This document shows positions 39,589-48,100 of a stretch of 64,000 nt of DNA, one piece after another. The notes below the pieces were generated by a model. It saw nothing but the letters and a program-made list of their open reading frames with translations. It made no database searches and was not told the origin of the DNA. Within the stretch, counting starts at the first letter, position 1. Every line of letters begins with the position of its first letter. This stretch comes from Cyanobacteriota bacterium. GTDB lineage: Bacteria; Cyanobacteriota; Cyanobacteriia; PCC-6307; Cyanobiaceae. The position numbers and the translations under genes are program-made. The DNA is taken from NCBI GenBank assembly GCA_027620015.1, contig JAQCGH010000004.1, positions 1 through 64,000 of the forward strand. The letters are read 5' to 3'.

Positions 39589-40225
39589 CGGTGTTTTTGG
39601 CTGGGGGGATCCCCTTGAGGGGGGCTGGTGCGAGCGGCTACGACGTCACTGGATGGAACTACCGGGCGGCCCAGTGCTCTACAACCTCGGCGTGCGTGGT
39701 GATGGCCTGGAGCGACTGGCAGCCCGACTAAGCACTGAGGTTGGCTGCCGCGGTGAGCTACGGCGCCAGTTACCGCAGGGGATCCTGCTCGGCATAGGCC
39801 TCAACGACACCGCCCGGGTCGGACGGCCAGATGGGCGCCCTCAGCTTGATTACGAAGGTTTTTTGTTTGGCATGCAGCAGCTGCTGCATACGGCAAAAGA
39901 GATCGCTGCGGTCCATGTGATCGGCCTCACCCCGGTGGATGAGAGCGCCATGCCCTACGCCGGGGTGCTCTGGTATTCCGTAGCAGACATCCGTCGCTAC
40001 GAGGCCCTGCTGGAAGAAGCGTGCCTTGAGGCGAATGTGCCGTTCCTGCCCATGCTGGAGGGGCTGCTGGCAGATCCCGACTGGCCCCTATGGCTCAGCA
40101 ACGACGGCCTGCATCTCAACAGTGAGGGCCATCGCCGGGTGTTTGAGCGAGTGCGCTCCTGGAAGGCCCTTCTGGCCTGGGCCGATCTGCAGCTACTCCA
40201 ACAGCCCACCACCTTGGGCCACTAA
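39545..40225 (+). CDS. SGNH/GDSL-type hydrolase
   Basis: LVALGDSGVFGWGDPLEGGW, NLGVRGDGL, GIGLNDTA, SNDGLHLNSEGH blocks. Confidence 0.82.
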   Translation: MVMAIPRKLVALGDSGVFGWGDPLEGGWCERLRRHWMELPGGPVLYNLGVRGDGLERLAARLSTEVGCRGELRRQLPQGILLGIGLNDTARVGRPDGRPQLDYEGFLFGMQQLLHTAKEIAAVHVIGLTPVDESAMPYAGVLWYSVADIRRYEALLEEACLEANVPFLPMLEGLLADPDWPLWLSNDGLHLNSEGHRRVFERVRSWKALLAWADLQLLQQPTTLGH

Positions 40226-40329
40226 GAGGCGATGGCAAATCACCCTTTCAGGTGAGAGGGCTTCACCGCCCTGGGGGAGCCAGCCGCATGGGCACCGCGG
40301 CGACGGTAATACCCCGCCGCCTACTCACG

Positions 40330-41247
40330 ATGGCCACCGCTTGCCCATCAACTACTTGCCCATCCAATGCCTGCTCGAAAACATTTGCCCGCAAACTTCG
40401 CAGCGGCCGAGCCGAGCCATCCCAGGCCGGGCTAGGACCCGCCAGCCTGCAGAACCGCAACCGCAGCTGGCTTGAAGCTATGGCCGCCAGCCCCAACGCC
40501 ACAACCAAGCTTTGGTGGCGCAACATTCTGGTGGAGCAAAACCTAGCCCTGGTGCGCATGGTGGCCCAGCGCCAGAGCCAGCGCACAGGTCAACCTTTTA
40601 ATGAGCTTGTGTCTGCAGGTTCCTTGGGGCTGATTCGGGCCGTGGAGGCTTTCGATCTGCGCCAAAACTGCAATCTCAGCAGCTATGCGGTGCCGTATAT
40701 CCGCGGCGCCATGCTTCACGACGTCCGCGACAACGGTCAGCCGCTGCATACTCCACGGCGGCTGCGGGAGCTGCAGCAACGAGCTCGGCGGCTGCAGGAG
40801 AAACGCCGCAACGTGGGCCTTGCACCACTTGCAGCTGCAGGGCTTGCCTTAGAGCTCGGTTGCAGCACCGCCCAACTTGAAAAGGCCGGAGAAGTGCAGC
40901 GCGCCCTGCAGATGCTCAGTCTCGATACCCCTCTAAATGGCATAAGCGCGCAGGAGGGCACCTTGCTCGACCAGGTGGCTGCCGATTCCGCAACCACAGC
41001 CGGCACCGGAGATGGTCCGACAGGTGATGAGGGAGTTTTTGAAGCCCTCTGGCTGCGAGCCCAACTGGGCCGGTTAGGCGGCATCGAGAGGCGGCTGCTC
41101 ATAGGTCACTGGATAGATGGTCTGGGCTGGTGCGAACTGGCCCTTGAGCTCAAGCTCAGTAGCCACCAAGCCCAGAAACGTGGCGAGGCCCTACTGGTAG
41201 GGCTTCAGAAGAAGGCCATCGCCAGCAGCGCCGCTATCGCCGTCTGA
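40330..41247 (+). CDS. RNA polymerase sigma-70 family factor
   Basis: WWRNILVEQNLALVRMVAQRQSQRTGQPFNELVSAGSLGLIRAVEAFDLRQNCNLSSYAVPYIRGAMLHDVRDNG (region 2). ATG at 40330 preferred over track start. Confidence 0.8.
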   Translation: MATACPSTTCPSNACSKTFARKLRSGRAEPSQAGLGPASLQNRNRSWLEAMAASPNATTKLWWRNILVEQNLALVRMVAQRQSQRTGQPFNELVSAGSLGLIRAVEAFDLRQNCNLSSYAVPYIRGAMLHDVRDNGQPLHTPRRLRELQQRARRLQEKRRNVGLAPLAAAGLALELGCSTAQLEKAGEVQRALQMLSLDTPLNGISAQEGTLLDQVAADSATTAGTGDGPTGDEGVFEALWLRAQLGRLGGIERRLLIGHWIDGLGWCELALELKLSSHQAQKRGEALLVGLQKKAIASSAAIAV

Positions 41248-41981
41248 ACCCCGTTCACCAGCTCATTGCTGAGCCAGCTCCAACGTTGCTGGGCGGTGGC
41301 ACCGATAAGGCTTTCGATGAGTGTGGCCGCCAGTCCCACCAGGGTCACAAGCAGAAAGGAACCACTGCTCTCCAGCAGCCCTAGGGCGAGCATCAGGGCC
41401 GCCATCAGCGCACTTCCAAGCACGCTGGCAGCAGTGCCCTCAAGGCTGATCGCCCCTTCAGTGCCTGGTGGCACCGGACGCAAGGTAGTGATCAGCAGCG
41501 TGTGGCGCCCCCAGCGCTTGCCGATTTCACTGCCGAATGTGTCCGCCAATTTGGCCGCGAAGCTGGCAGCAAAGCCAACCAGCATCAGCGGCACCGCTGA
41601 CGGCACCAGGGCAGCGGCGCCAGCCAGCAGGGCGCCAGTACCAGCCGAGCCCCAAACGTTCTCCGGCCCGCGCAACCCGCCCCGCGCCTCCGCCAACCCC
41701 CGCGATTGCTTGGTGCGAAACCCCAGACGCGTCACCAGGGAGCCCAGTGCCAGATAGATCACCACCACCAGCCAGCCCCGTAGCCCGAGGCAACCCCATA
41801 GAAAACTGCCAAGGATGCCGGCATGCACCCAGCCAGCGCGGGTAAGCAGGGGTAGCCGCTGGGCCAGGGCGATCAGCAAGGCGTTTAGTGCCAAAGCCAA
41901 GAGCCAGTGGCTCAAGGTCTGGGGCGCGACGAGTGCAGGGGAAAGCAGCAGAGCCGGATCTTCAAGAGCCAAAGCAGACAT
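41205..41981 (-). CDS. DUF92 (TMEM19-like) membrane protein
   Basis: RAGWVHAGILGSFLWGCLG, ENVWGSAGTGALLAG, KLADTFGSEIGKRWGR; ATG at 41981 preferred. Confidence 0.82.
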   Translation of the reverse strand: MSALALEDPALLLSPALVAPQTLSHWLLALALNALLIALAQRLPLLTRAGWVHAGILGSFLWGCLGLRGWLVVVIYLALGSLVTRLGFRTKQSRGLAEARGGLRGPENVWGSAGTGALLAGAAALVPSAVPLMLVGFAASFAAKLADTFGSEIGKRWGRHTLLITTLRPVPPGTEGAISLEGTAASVLGSALMAALMLALGLLESSGSFLLVTLVGLAATLIESLIGATAQQRWSWLSNELVNGVQTAIAALLAMAFF

Positions 41982-42087
41982 CAGCACAGGGCGGCAGTGG
42001 CGCCAACAAAGTGTGTTGCACAGCGCCGCCGCAGCGTCACCTGGTAGCGCAGCAGCGGATAATCGCCATTGCGATGCTGCTGCTGTG

Positions 42088-42477
42088 ATGGTGTTCAACC
42101 GCAAGCCTTCCTTTTTCTTAGACCTTGGCAGCGAAGGCGCCACACCAGCGCAGGTGGCGATCGCCGAAGAAAAGCCCGATCCCAGCGAACCGGAGGCCAT
42201 CGAATCGGCAACTTTCGAAGTAAGCATTGACCCGACCGCTCAATCCACAGCGATCGAACCGCCTGCGACCCCAGTTTCAACAGGCTCGGCACCCACCACA
42301 GCTGAAGCGATCGCCGCCGCATTACGGGCTGTCCAGGAGGCCCTGCCCCCACCCAGCAACGTCACCTTCGCCCCCGACTGCCTCAATCCCACCAACACCC
42401 TGCCTAGCCGTCGTCGCTTAGCCGGCGCCAACCTGGCTGGCTTTAAGGCGATGGCCTCTGGGATGTTCCGCAACTAA
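42088..42477 (+). CDS. Hypothetical protein (acidic/low-complexity middle, conserved-looking C-terminus)
   Basis: MVFNRKPSFFLDLGSEGATPAQVAIAEEK...CLNPTNTLPSRRRLAGANLAGFKAMASGMFRN*. Confidence 0.55.
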   Translation: MVFNRKPSFFLDLGSEGATPAQVAIAEEKPDPSEPEAIESATFEVSIDPTAQSTAIEPPATPVSTGSAPTTAEAIAAALRAVQEALPPPSNVTFAPDCLNPTNTLPSRRRLAGANLAGFKAMASGMFRN

Positions 42478-43244
42478 TTCAGCTGGGCGCGCCAGTGGCT
42501 GAGCAGCCCCGCGGCCGTAACTGCAGCTGTGCTGCAGCGCAGGATTGTGCTTCCCAAGCTCACAGCTTGCCAGCCGTGGGCAAACGCCAAGGCTTCCTCC
42601 GCTGGAGTCCAGCCACCCTCGGGGCCAATCGCCACCGTGAGCAACTCGCTGGCCCCGAGCGGACTTACTAAACCCTCGAGCGCCTGGGCAAGCAGGGCAA
42701 GGCCTGGCCGCCTTGTGGTACACAGCAGCCCCCTGCCTGGACCACCTGGCGGCTGGCCCCCCAGCAGCTCGGCAGCTGGCCGCAGCGATTCCAGCTGGGG
42801 TTGCCATAGGCGCTCACACTGCTCCATAGCCTCCCGAAGGATCGCCTCAGTTCGCTCGAGCTTCAGTGAATCGGAAGCGACGCTGCGCTCGGCCTGCAGA
42901 GGTGTGAACCGATCCATGCCAAGTTCACAGGCCATGCGGAACAACACGTCCGCATCGCGCTTTGGCAGTGCCACCGCCAGCTGTAGTAAAGGCGCTGGTG
43001 GGTGCTCAAACGCAAGGGGAGAACCAATGGCCTGTTCCAGCTGAGCATGGTTTACAGGGCCCAACAGTGCAGTCCAGAGCTTGCCTGCCCCGTCAACTAC
43101 CGCAAAGCGATCGCCGGGGTGCAAGCGCAGCACCCGAGTGAGGTAGTGGAGCTCTTGGCGCTCCAGCTCCAGCTCACCGCCAGCAGAGGGGACTGTGGGC
43201 AAGCGACCGGAGGTTATTAGTAAACGGCGCAGGTCCCGGGTCAC
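42474..43244 (-). CDS. rsmE: 16S rRNA (uracil(1498)-N(3))-methyltransferase
   Basis: RRLLI..., YLTRVLRLHPGDRFAVVDG, IGPEGGWTPAEEALA, LGSTILRCSTAAVTA. Confidence 0.9.
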   Translation of the reverse strand: MTRDLRRLLITSGRLPTVPSAGGELELERQELHYLTRVLRLHPGDRFAVVDGAGKLWTALLGPVNHAQLEQAIGSPLAFEHPPAPLLQLAVALPKRDADVLFRMACELGMDRFTPLQAERSVASDSLKLERTEAILREAMEQCERLWQPQLESLRPAAELLGGQPPGGPGRGLLCTTRRPGLALLAQALEGLVSPLGASELLTVAIGPEGGWTPAEEALAFAHGWQAVSLGSTILRCSTAAVTAAGLLSHWRAQLN

Positions 43245-43252
43245 GCTGCCTT

Positions 43253-43771
43253 CTAGTCGTGGGACTGAGGATCTTCGTCATCCTCGTCGGCTTCATCATT
43301 GTCCTCATTTTCATCTTCAAGCTCATCGAGGCCAGGGAAAAGAGCATCGGGTTGCTCCTCGATCGGCCAGTCATCGTTTAGGCCGCCAATCAGTAACTCC
43401 TCAATCTCGAGAACGTCGTTGTTGAGCTGACCCAGGGCATTGATCAACACGTCGAGGGCGAAAGCATCACTGGTGCCGAGATCCACCCAGCAGCGCGCCC
43501 ACTCCTCCTGGTATTCCATCGGGCCCATGTTGTGCATCAGAGCTGGCAGTGCACCGGCAGCAGCCTCATGGCTGTAGGCCATCCAGCCAAGCTCCGCGCC
43601 TTCCTCATGGAGCTGGAGGTTCTCGGCGTTGAAGCCACCCAATTTACCTAGGTAAAACCAACTATCAAAAGCAGTTTCCAAATAGCCGCGCTCGCCTGAA
43701 CCCACCGGGTGGGGGAAACGCATCCAGATCCAGCAGTTGAAGGGATTGAATTCGCGAAAGCGCACCTCCAT
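43253..43771 (-). CDS. DUF3531 family protein
   Basis: MEVRFREFNPFNCWIWMRFPHPVGSGERGYLETAFDSWFYLGKLGGFNAENLQ... with acidic tail. Confidence 0.75.
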   Translation of the reverse strand: MEVRFREFNPFNCWIWMRFPHPVGSGERGYLETAFDSWFYLGKLGGFNAENLQLHEEGAELGWMAYSHEAAAGALPALMHNMGPMEYQEEWARCWVDLGTSDAFALDVLINALGQLNNDVLEIEELLIGGLNDDWPIEEQPDALFPGLDELEDENEDNDEADEDDEDPQSHD

Positions 43772-43832
43772 GACGGATTGGCTGCAGCACAGAACTGGCT
43801 CAATCAAACACGCCCGCCGGCATGCTGGAGGG

Positions 43833-44513
43833 ATGCTTGAGCTCCGCAACATCAGCTACCACCCGGCCAGCGCGGTGGCACCGGTGCTCTGCAGCGTCAG
43901 CCTCAGCTTGGCTGTGGGCCGGGCGTCCCTGGTGGCTGGTCGCAGTGGCAGTGGCAAAACCACCCTGCTGGAGGTAATCAGCGGCTTAGCCGACCCCTCG
44001 AGCGGCCAAGTGCTGTGGGAAGGAGAGCTCCTAAATAGTCGCCAGCTGCGTTGGCTTTGCGGCCTGGTGTTTCAGTTTCCGGAGCGTCATTTCCTCGGCC
44101 TCAGCGTGGGGCAGGAGCTGAAATTGGGTCACCGCCGGCTTACGGCAGAAGAAGCTCAGGCAGCCCTGCAGCTGGTGGGTCTAGAAGGCTTGTCACTGCA
44201 GCAGGCCCCAGAACAGCTGAGCGGTGGCCAGCAAAGGCGCCTGGCTCTAGCAGTCCAGCTGCTGCGCAACCCAAAGGTTTTGCTGCTGGATGAACCCACC
44301 GCTGGCCTCGACTGGGCCGTACGAGGGGAAATCCTGGAGCTATTGGCGGCCCTGTCCCAGGAGAGGGCCGTGCTGGTAGTTAGCCATGAGCCAGAGCTAT
44401 TTAGCGGCGTAATCGATGGCGGCTGGCGGCTGGAGCGAGGCCAGCTAGAACCCCTCAGCACGTTGCCTACGATTGGTAAAACGATGGCCCCATTAAAGAG
44501 AACCCAGCCTTGA
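43833..44513 (+). CDS. ABC transporter ATPase, ECF/CbiO-like
   Basis: [31 protein letters not shown]-loop, [27 protein letters not shown]. Confidence 0.85.
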   Translation: MLELRNISYHPASAVAPVLCSVSLSLAVGRASLVAGRSGSGKTTLLEVISGLADPSSGQVLWEGELLNSRQLRWLCGLVFQFPERHFLGLSVGQELKLGHRRLTAEEAQAALQLVGLEGLSLQQAPEQLSGGQQRRLALAVQLLRNPKVLLLDEPTAGLDWAVRGEILELLAALSQERAVLVVSHEPELFSGVIDGGWRLERGQLEPLSTLPTIGKTMAPLKRTQP

Positions 44514-45427
44514 GCGACAAACTTCTACGGGCCACGGCCGCCGCCGGCGGCATCCGAATGGTGGCGGTCACCACTACCCAGGCCAGCCGCATCGCCAGGG
44601 AGCGCCACCACCTCTCTTTTCTTGCCAGTGCCCTGCTTGGCCGCGCCATGACAGCTGGGCTGTTGCTCGCCAGCTCGATGAAGGTGGCCCATGGACGCGT
44701 AAACCTCCGCATCGCCTCCGACGGCCCACTCAAAGGCCTAATGGTGGATGCGGGCCGCAATGGCACGGTGCGCGGCCATGTGGGCTACGCGGGCTTGGAG
44801 CTCGAGCTGGTGAAAGATCCAGAAGGGTTGGCCCAATTTGACTTTAAAACCGCGTGCGGCACCGGCTACTTGCACGTGGTGCGAGACCTGGGTGAAGGCC
44901 AGCCCTTCACATCCACTGTGGAGCTGGTGAGCGGAGGCATCGGCGAAGACCTGGCCTCCTATCTGCTTCACTCCGAGCAGACTCCTTCGGCGGTGTTCGT
45001 AGGCGAACAGCTCGACAACAGTGGCGTGCTTTGCAGTGGAGGCGTGCTGGTGCAGGTGATGCCAAAAGCCGCCCGCGAACCTGCTCTAGTGGCCCTGCTT
45101 GAAGAGCGCTGCCGCGAGGTAAAACACTTCAGTCAACGACTAGCCGACTGCGAAGGTCAACTCCACAGCCTGCTAGTAGATATTTTCCCAGACCTTGATC
45201 CTCAGCCATTGGAAGATGCTGAGGCCTGCACGCCAGTACGGTTCCACTGCCCCTGCAGTAGGGAGCGAAGCGTCAGAGCCTTAAAGCTGCTGGGCCATGA
45301 TGAGCTGAGATCAATATTGGTGGAAGACGGCCATGCTGAGTTGACCTGTCACTTCTGCAACGAAAAATATATAGTTGAAGCAGAGGAGCTCAGCGAACTA
45401 ATTGCAGAATGTGCCCTAGTTTCGTAG
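44510..45427 (+). CDS. hslO: Hsp33 redox chaperone
   Basis: [18 protein letters not shown]-terminal FHCPCSRER ... CHFCNEKY (CxC, CxxC). Confidence 0.93.
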   Translation: MSDKLLRATAAAGGIRMVAVTTTQASRIARERHHLSFLASALLGRAMTAGLLLASSMKVAHGRVNLRIASDGPLKGLMVDAGRNGTVRGHVGYAGLELELVKDPEGLAQFDFKTACGTGYLHVVRDLGEGQPFTSTVELVSGGIGEDLASYLLHSEQTPSAVFVGEQLDNSGVLCSGGVLVQVMPKAAREPALVALLEERCREVKHFSQRLADCEGQLHSLLVDIFPDLDPQPLEDAEACTPVRFHCPCSRERSVRALKLLGHDELRSILVEDGHAELTCHFCNEKYIVEAEELSELIAECALVS

Positions 45428-45453
45428 ACAATTAGTGCTGGTTAATCCAAAGA

Positions 45454-46131
45454 TCAGCCGATAAGCAAGGCACCAAGTAGCAACAGCAGTAACGCTGGCA
45501 GGCTTTGCACTTGGGGCATACTCAAAGGCAACCCAAGGGGCAAGGTGCTGGAAAGAGCACCAGCCAAGATTGCTCCCAATAGCAATCCGACGCAAAGAAG
45601 AGCAAAGCCCCAGCCGACAGCTGCGAGGAAGCGCCGATTGCGCCACTGCAGGTTGATAACAGCCATAGCCGTAGCCAAGGCCAGCACCAGATCCGGAGGG
45701 AAACCGGGAGCAGTAAGCAGTAAAAGCAGCAATACACCAAATATGGCCAGTGGGAACCAAAGCTCCCGCCCAGTAGCTAGAGACAATCCAGGAAGACTGA
45801 GCTGGGGGGCTGAAACCCTTGGCAACTGAAGCTGGGGCAAAGCCGGCATAGTCAGTTTGGGCGGCGGCGGGGCAAGTTGCTCCCTCTGGGAAGCGGACTT
45901 AGCCGCACTACTCACTCGGCCCTGCTGACGTTCCTTCAGACGCTCCATCAAGACAGAGTCGTAAGCAACCTCGATCCGAGAGCGCGCCATGGTGTCATCA
46001 CCTACCTCGTCGAGTCGGGCCAATTTGGCAGCTTGAACCTCGTCAAAGCCAGCATCTGCGGGTACGCCAAGTAGCTCGTAAGGACCAGAGGGTTCTGCGG
46101 CCGGGGATGGCTGGTCGGAGCGTTGAGTCAT
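45454..46131 (-). CDS. CPP1-like (DUF3353) J-like membrane protein
   Basis: YELLGVPADAGFDEVQAAKLARLDEVGDDTMARSRIEVAYDSVLMERLKERQQG followed by TM segments. Confidence 0.75.
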   Translation of the reverse strand: MTQRSDQPSPAAEPSGPYELLGVPADAGFDEVQAAKLARLDEVGDDTMARSRIEVAYDSVLMERLKERQQGRVSSAAKSASQREQLAPPPPKLTMPALPQLQLPRVSAPQLSLPGLSLATGRELWFPLAIFGVLLLLLLTAPGFPPDLVLALATAMAVINLQWRNRRFLAAVGWGFALLCVGLLLGAILAGALSSTLPLGLPLSMPQVQSLPALLLLLLGALLIG

Positions 46132-46197
46132 GAAAAGCCGTTTGAAGGCACCGGAGGGATAACAAAAATTCCCTTTAACCAGCGTATCGAGGCCTGA

Positions 46198-46437
46198 CTA
46201 AAAGAGGGGCTCACTGGAGAGGAATCCAGCCTCCAGTTGCAGACGGCGGCTGCAACTCTCTGCTTCCTCTGCCCCAAGGCGCTTGCGATGTTTGAGCAAA
46301 GGGAGCTGGGGAGGCAAGTGACTACCCTCTCTCATCTCAACAGTGGTGGCTCCAACGGGTTCCTTAGCGGGCAAGAAACTTACGTAATCCCAGCCCCCGT
46401 CAGGGCGGGGACGCACAAGCCAAAGATGCTTTGGCAT
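46198..46437 (-). CDS. DUF1651-like small protein
   Basis: MPKHLWLVRPRPDGGWDYVSF...LPPQLPLLKHRKRLGAEEAESCSRRLQLEAGF pattern. Confidence 0.5.
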   Translation of the reverse strand: MPKHLWLVRPRPDGGWDYVSFLPAKEPVGATTVEMREGSHLPPQLPLLKHRKRLGAEEAESCSRRLQLEAGFLSSEPLF

Positions 46438-46660
46438 CGCTGTAATTGTTCGTTACGTCTGATTCTGGCGCGCCCGCTCCCGTGACGTGACCAAGACTTC
46501 GGCTTGGAAGCCACCTGGGGGTCTGCTCTAAGTGCGTGGTGCACGCAGAGACAAAACACAGGTAGCAGACGAACCAACTACAGACCGCTCGCTATCGATA
46601 AAAATGACCACACCGGAAAAGCTGATGAAGTAATGAGAGTCGAGCTAAAAGCGTCCTAGG

Positions 46661-46987
46661 TCATCTGCACGAAGGGGCAGGAGTATTGCATTTGGCGGCC
46701 AATTCCCCCAGCCAGCTGCGCAACATCTCAATCGCATCGGTGCGCAGGCTGTAGTACACCCAGCGTCCCTCATCTCGTGCCTCAATCAAACCAGCCTCTC
46801 GCAGCACCTTGAGATGAAATGAGAGCTTGGATTGGGCCAGCCCCAGCTCACTGGTGAGCTCACAAACGCAACGTTCACCGCCAGCTAATGCTTCAAGCAC
46901 CTGGAGCCTAAGGGGGTCTGCCATGGCCTTCAACAGGGCCCGAGCCTTGGTGGGCTCAAGCATCGCAGGGTGATCTAGAACACTCAT
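46661..46987 (-). CDS. arsR: ArsR/SmtB-family transcriptional regulator
   Basis: MADPLRLQVLEALAGGERCVCELTSELGLAQSKLSFHLKVLREAGLIEARDEGRWVYYSL, C-terminal Cys residues. Confidence 0.92.
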   Translation of the reverse strand: MSVLDHPAMLEPTKARALLKAMADPLRLQVLEALAGGERCVCELTSELGLAQSKLSFHLKVLREAGLIEARDEGRWVYYSLRTDAIEMLRSWLGELAAKCNTPAPSCR

Positions 46988-46989
46988 AT

Positions 46990-47013
46990 ATCAACTTTAG
47001 TTGATCAATCAAC
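46990..47013. promoter_or_regulatory. Candidate ArsR operator: ATCAAC-TTTA-GTTGAT-CA-ATCAAC
   Basis: Three alternating ATCAAC/GTTGAT half-sites between divergent arsR and GAPDH. Confidence 0.7.
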
Positions 47014-47065
47014 TCATTTTGATTTAAGTTCGGGCCACTCTTGCCGCCCAGGCCGGCTCTGAACC

Positions 47066-48091
47066 ATGAAAATCGGCATCAACGGCTTTGGCCGCATCGG
47101 CCGCCTGGTGTTTAGAGCCCTGTGGGGGCGTCCTGGGATTGAGCTGGTGCACGTAAACGATTGCGGCGGTGATGCTGAAACCGCCGCCCACCTGCTCGCC
47201 TTTGACTCCGTGCATGGCCGCTGGAAACAGGCAGTGCAAGGACATACGCATGGATTCACCGTAGGCGGCCACTCGGTGAACTACACCCGGGACAGCAACC
47301 CCGCCGCCGTGCCATGGAGAGAAGCCGGCGTAGAGATGGTGTTGGAGTGCAGCGGTAAGTTCAAAACACCGGACACACTCAAGGCCTATTTCGACCAGGT
47401 GGGGCTCAAACGCGTTGTAGTGGCATGCCCGGTGAAAGGTGAGATCGCCGGAGCTGAAGCCCTAAACGTTGTATTCGGCATCAACCACCAGCTCTACAAC
47501 CCCGAGGAGCACCGCCTGCTCACGGCCGCCTCCTGCACAACTAACTGCCTGGCGCCAATCGTGAAAGTGATTCACGAGAGCTTTGGCATCAAGCACGGCT
47601 CAATCACAACCCTGCACGACGTCACCAACACCCAAGTAGTGGTAGATGGCTTCAAAAGCGACCTGCGCCGGGCCCGCTCTTGCATGCAGAGCCTGATACC
47701 CACAACCACGGGATCAGCAAAGGCAATTGCCTTGATATTTCCAGAGCTGAAAGGAAAGCTAAACGGCCATGCCGTTCGGGTACCACTGCTAAACGCCTCG
47801 CTTACTGATGCGGTATTTGAACTAACGCGCGAGGTGACAGTAGAGGAGGTGAATAGCGCCTTTGAAAACGCTGCAAACGGAGATTTACGCGGGATTCTTG
47901 GCTACGAAACCAGGCCCCTAGTGTCTGTGGATTATGTAAATGATGATCGCAGCGCAATCATCGATGCCGCCTCAACCATGGTGGTTAATGGCACACAACT
48001 AAAGGTGTACGCCTGGTATGACAACGAGTGGGGCTACAGCTCTCGCATGGCCGATCTGGTGAGTCATGTGGCTCAGATCGACGAGAACTGA
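47066..48091 (+). CDS. ArsJ-associated type I glyceraldehyde-3-phosphate dehydrogenase
   Basis: [41 protein letters not shown]; located between arsR and arsJ. Confidence 0.9.
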   Translation: MKIGINGFGRIGRLVFRALWGRPGIELVHVNDCGGDAETAAHLLAFDSVHGRWKQAVQGHTHGFTVGGHSVNYTRDSNPAAVPWREAGVEMVLECSGKFKTPDTLKAYFDQVGLKRVVVACPVKGEIAGAEALNVVFGINHQLYNPEEHRLLTAASCTTNCLAPIVKVIHESFGIKHGSITTLHDVTNTQVVVDGFKSDLRRARSCMQSLIPTTTGSAKAIALIFPELKGKLNGHAVRVPLLNASLTDAVFELTREVTVEEVNSAFENAANGDLRGILGYETRPLVSVDYVNDDRSAIIDAASTMVVNGTQLKVYAWYDNEWGYSSRMADLVSHVAQIDEN

Positions 48092-48100
48092 GCCATAGAC

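Noticed and set aside
40226-40290. Known riboswitch (glycine, fluoride, cobalamin) before the sigma factor
   Set aside because: Conserved core motifs of these riboswitches are not present by eye; only short competing stems remain.
11500-43120. Cyanobacterial HIP1 octamer GCGATCGC (e.g. near 11500, 42156, 42306, 43107)
   Set aside because: Only a handful of copies seen, consistent with chance in this GC-rich sequence; not the strong iteration seen in beta-cyanobacteria.
46380-46577. 65-aa minus ORF upstream of arsR
   Set aside because: No family features; overlaps start region of the DUF1651-like gene.
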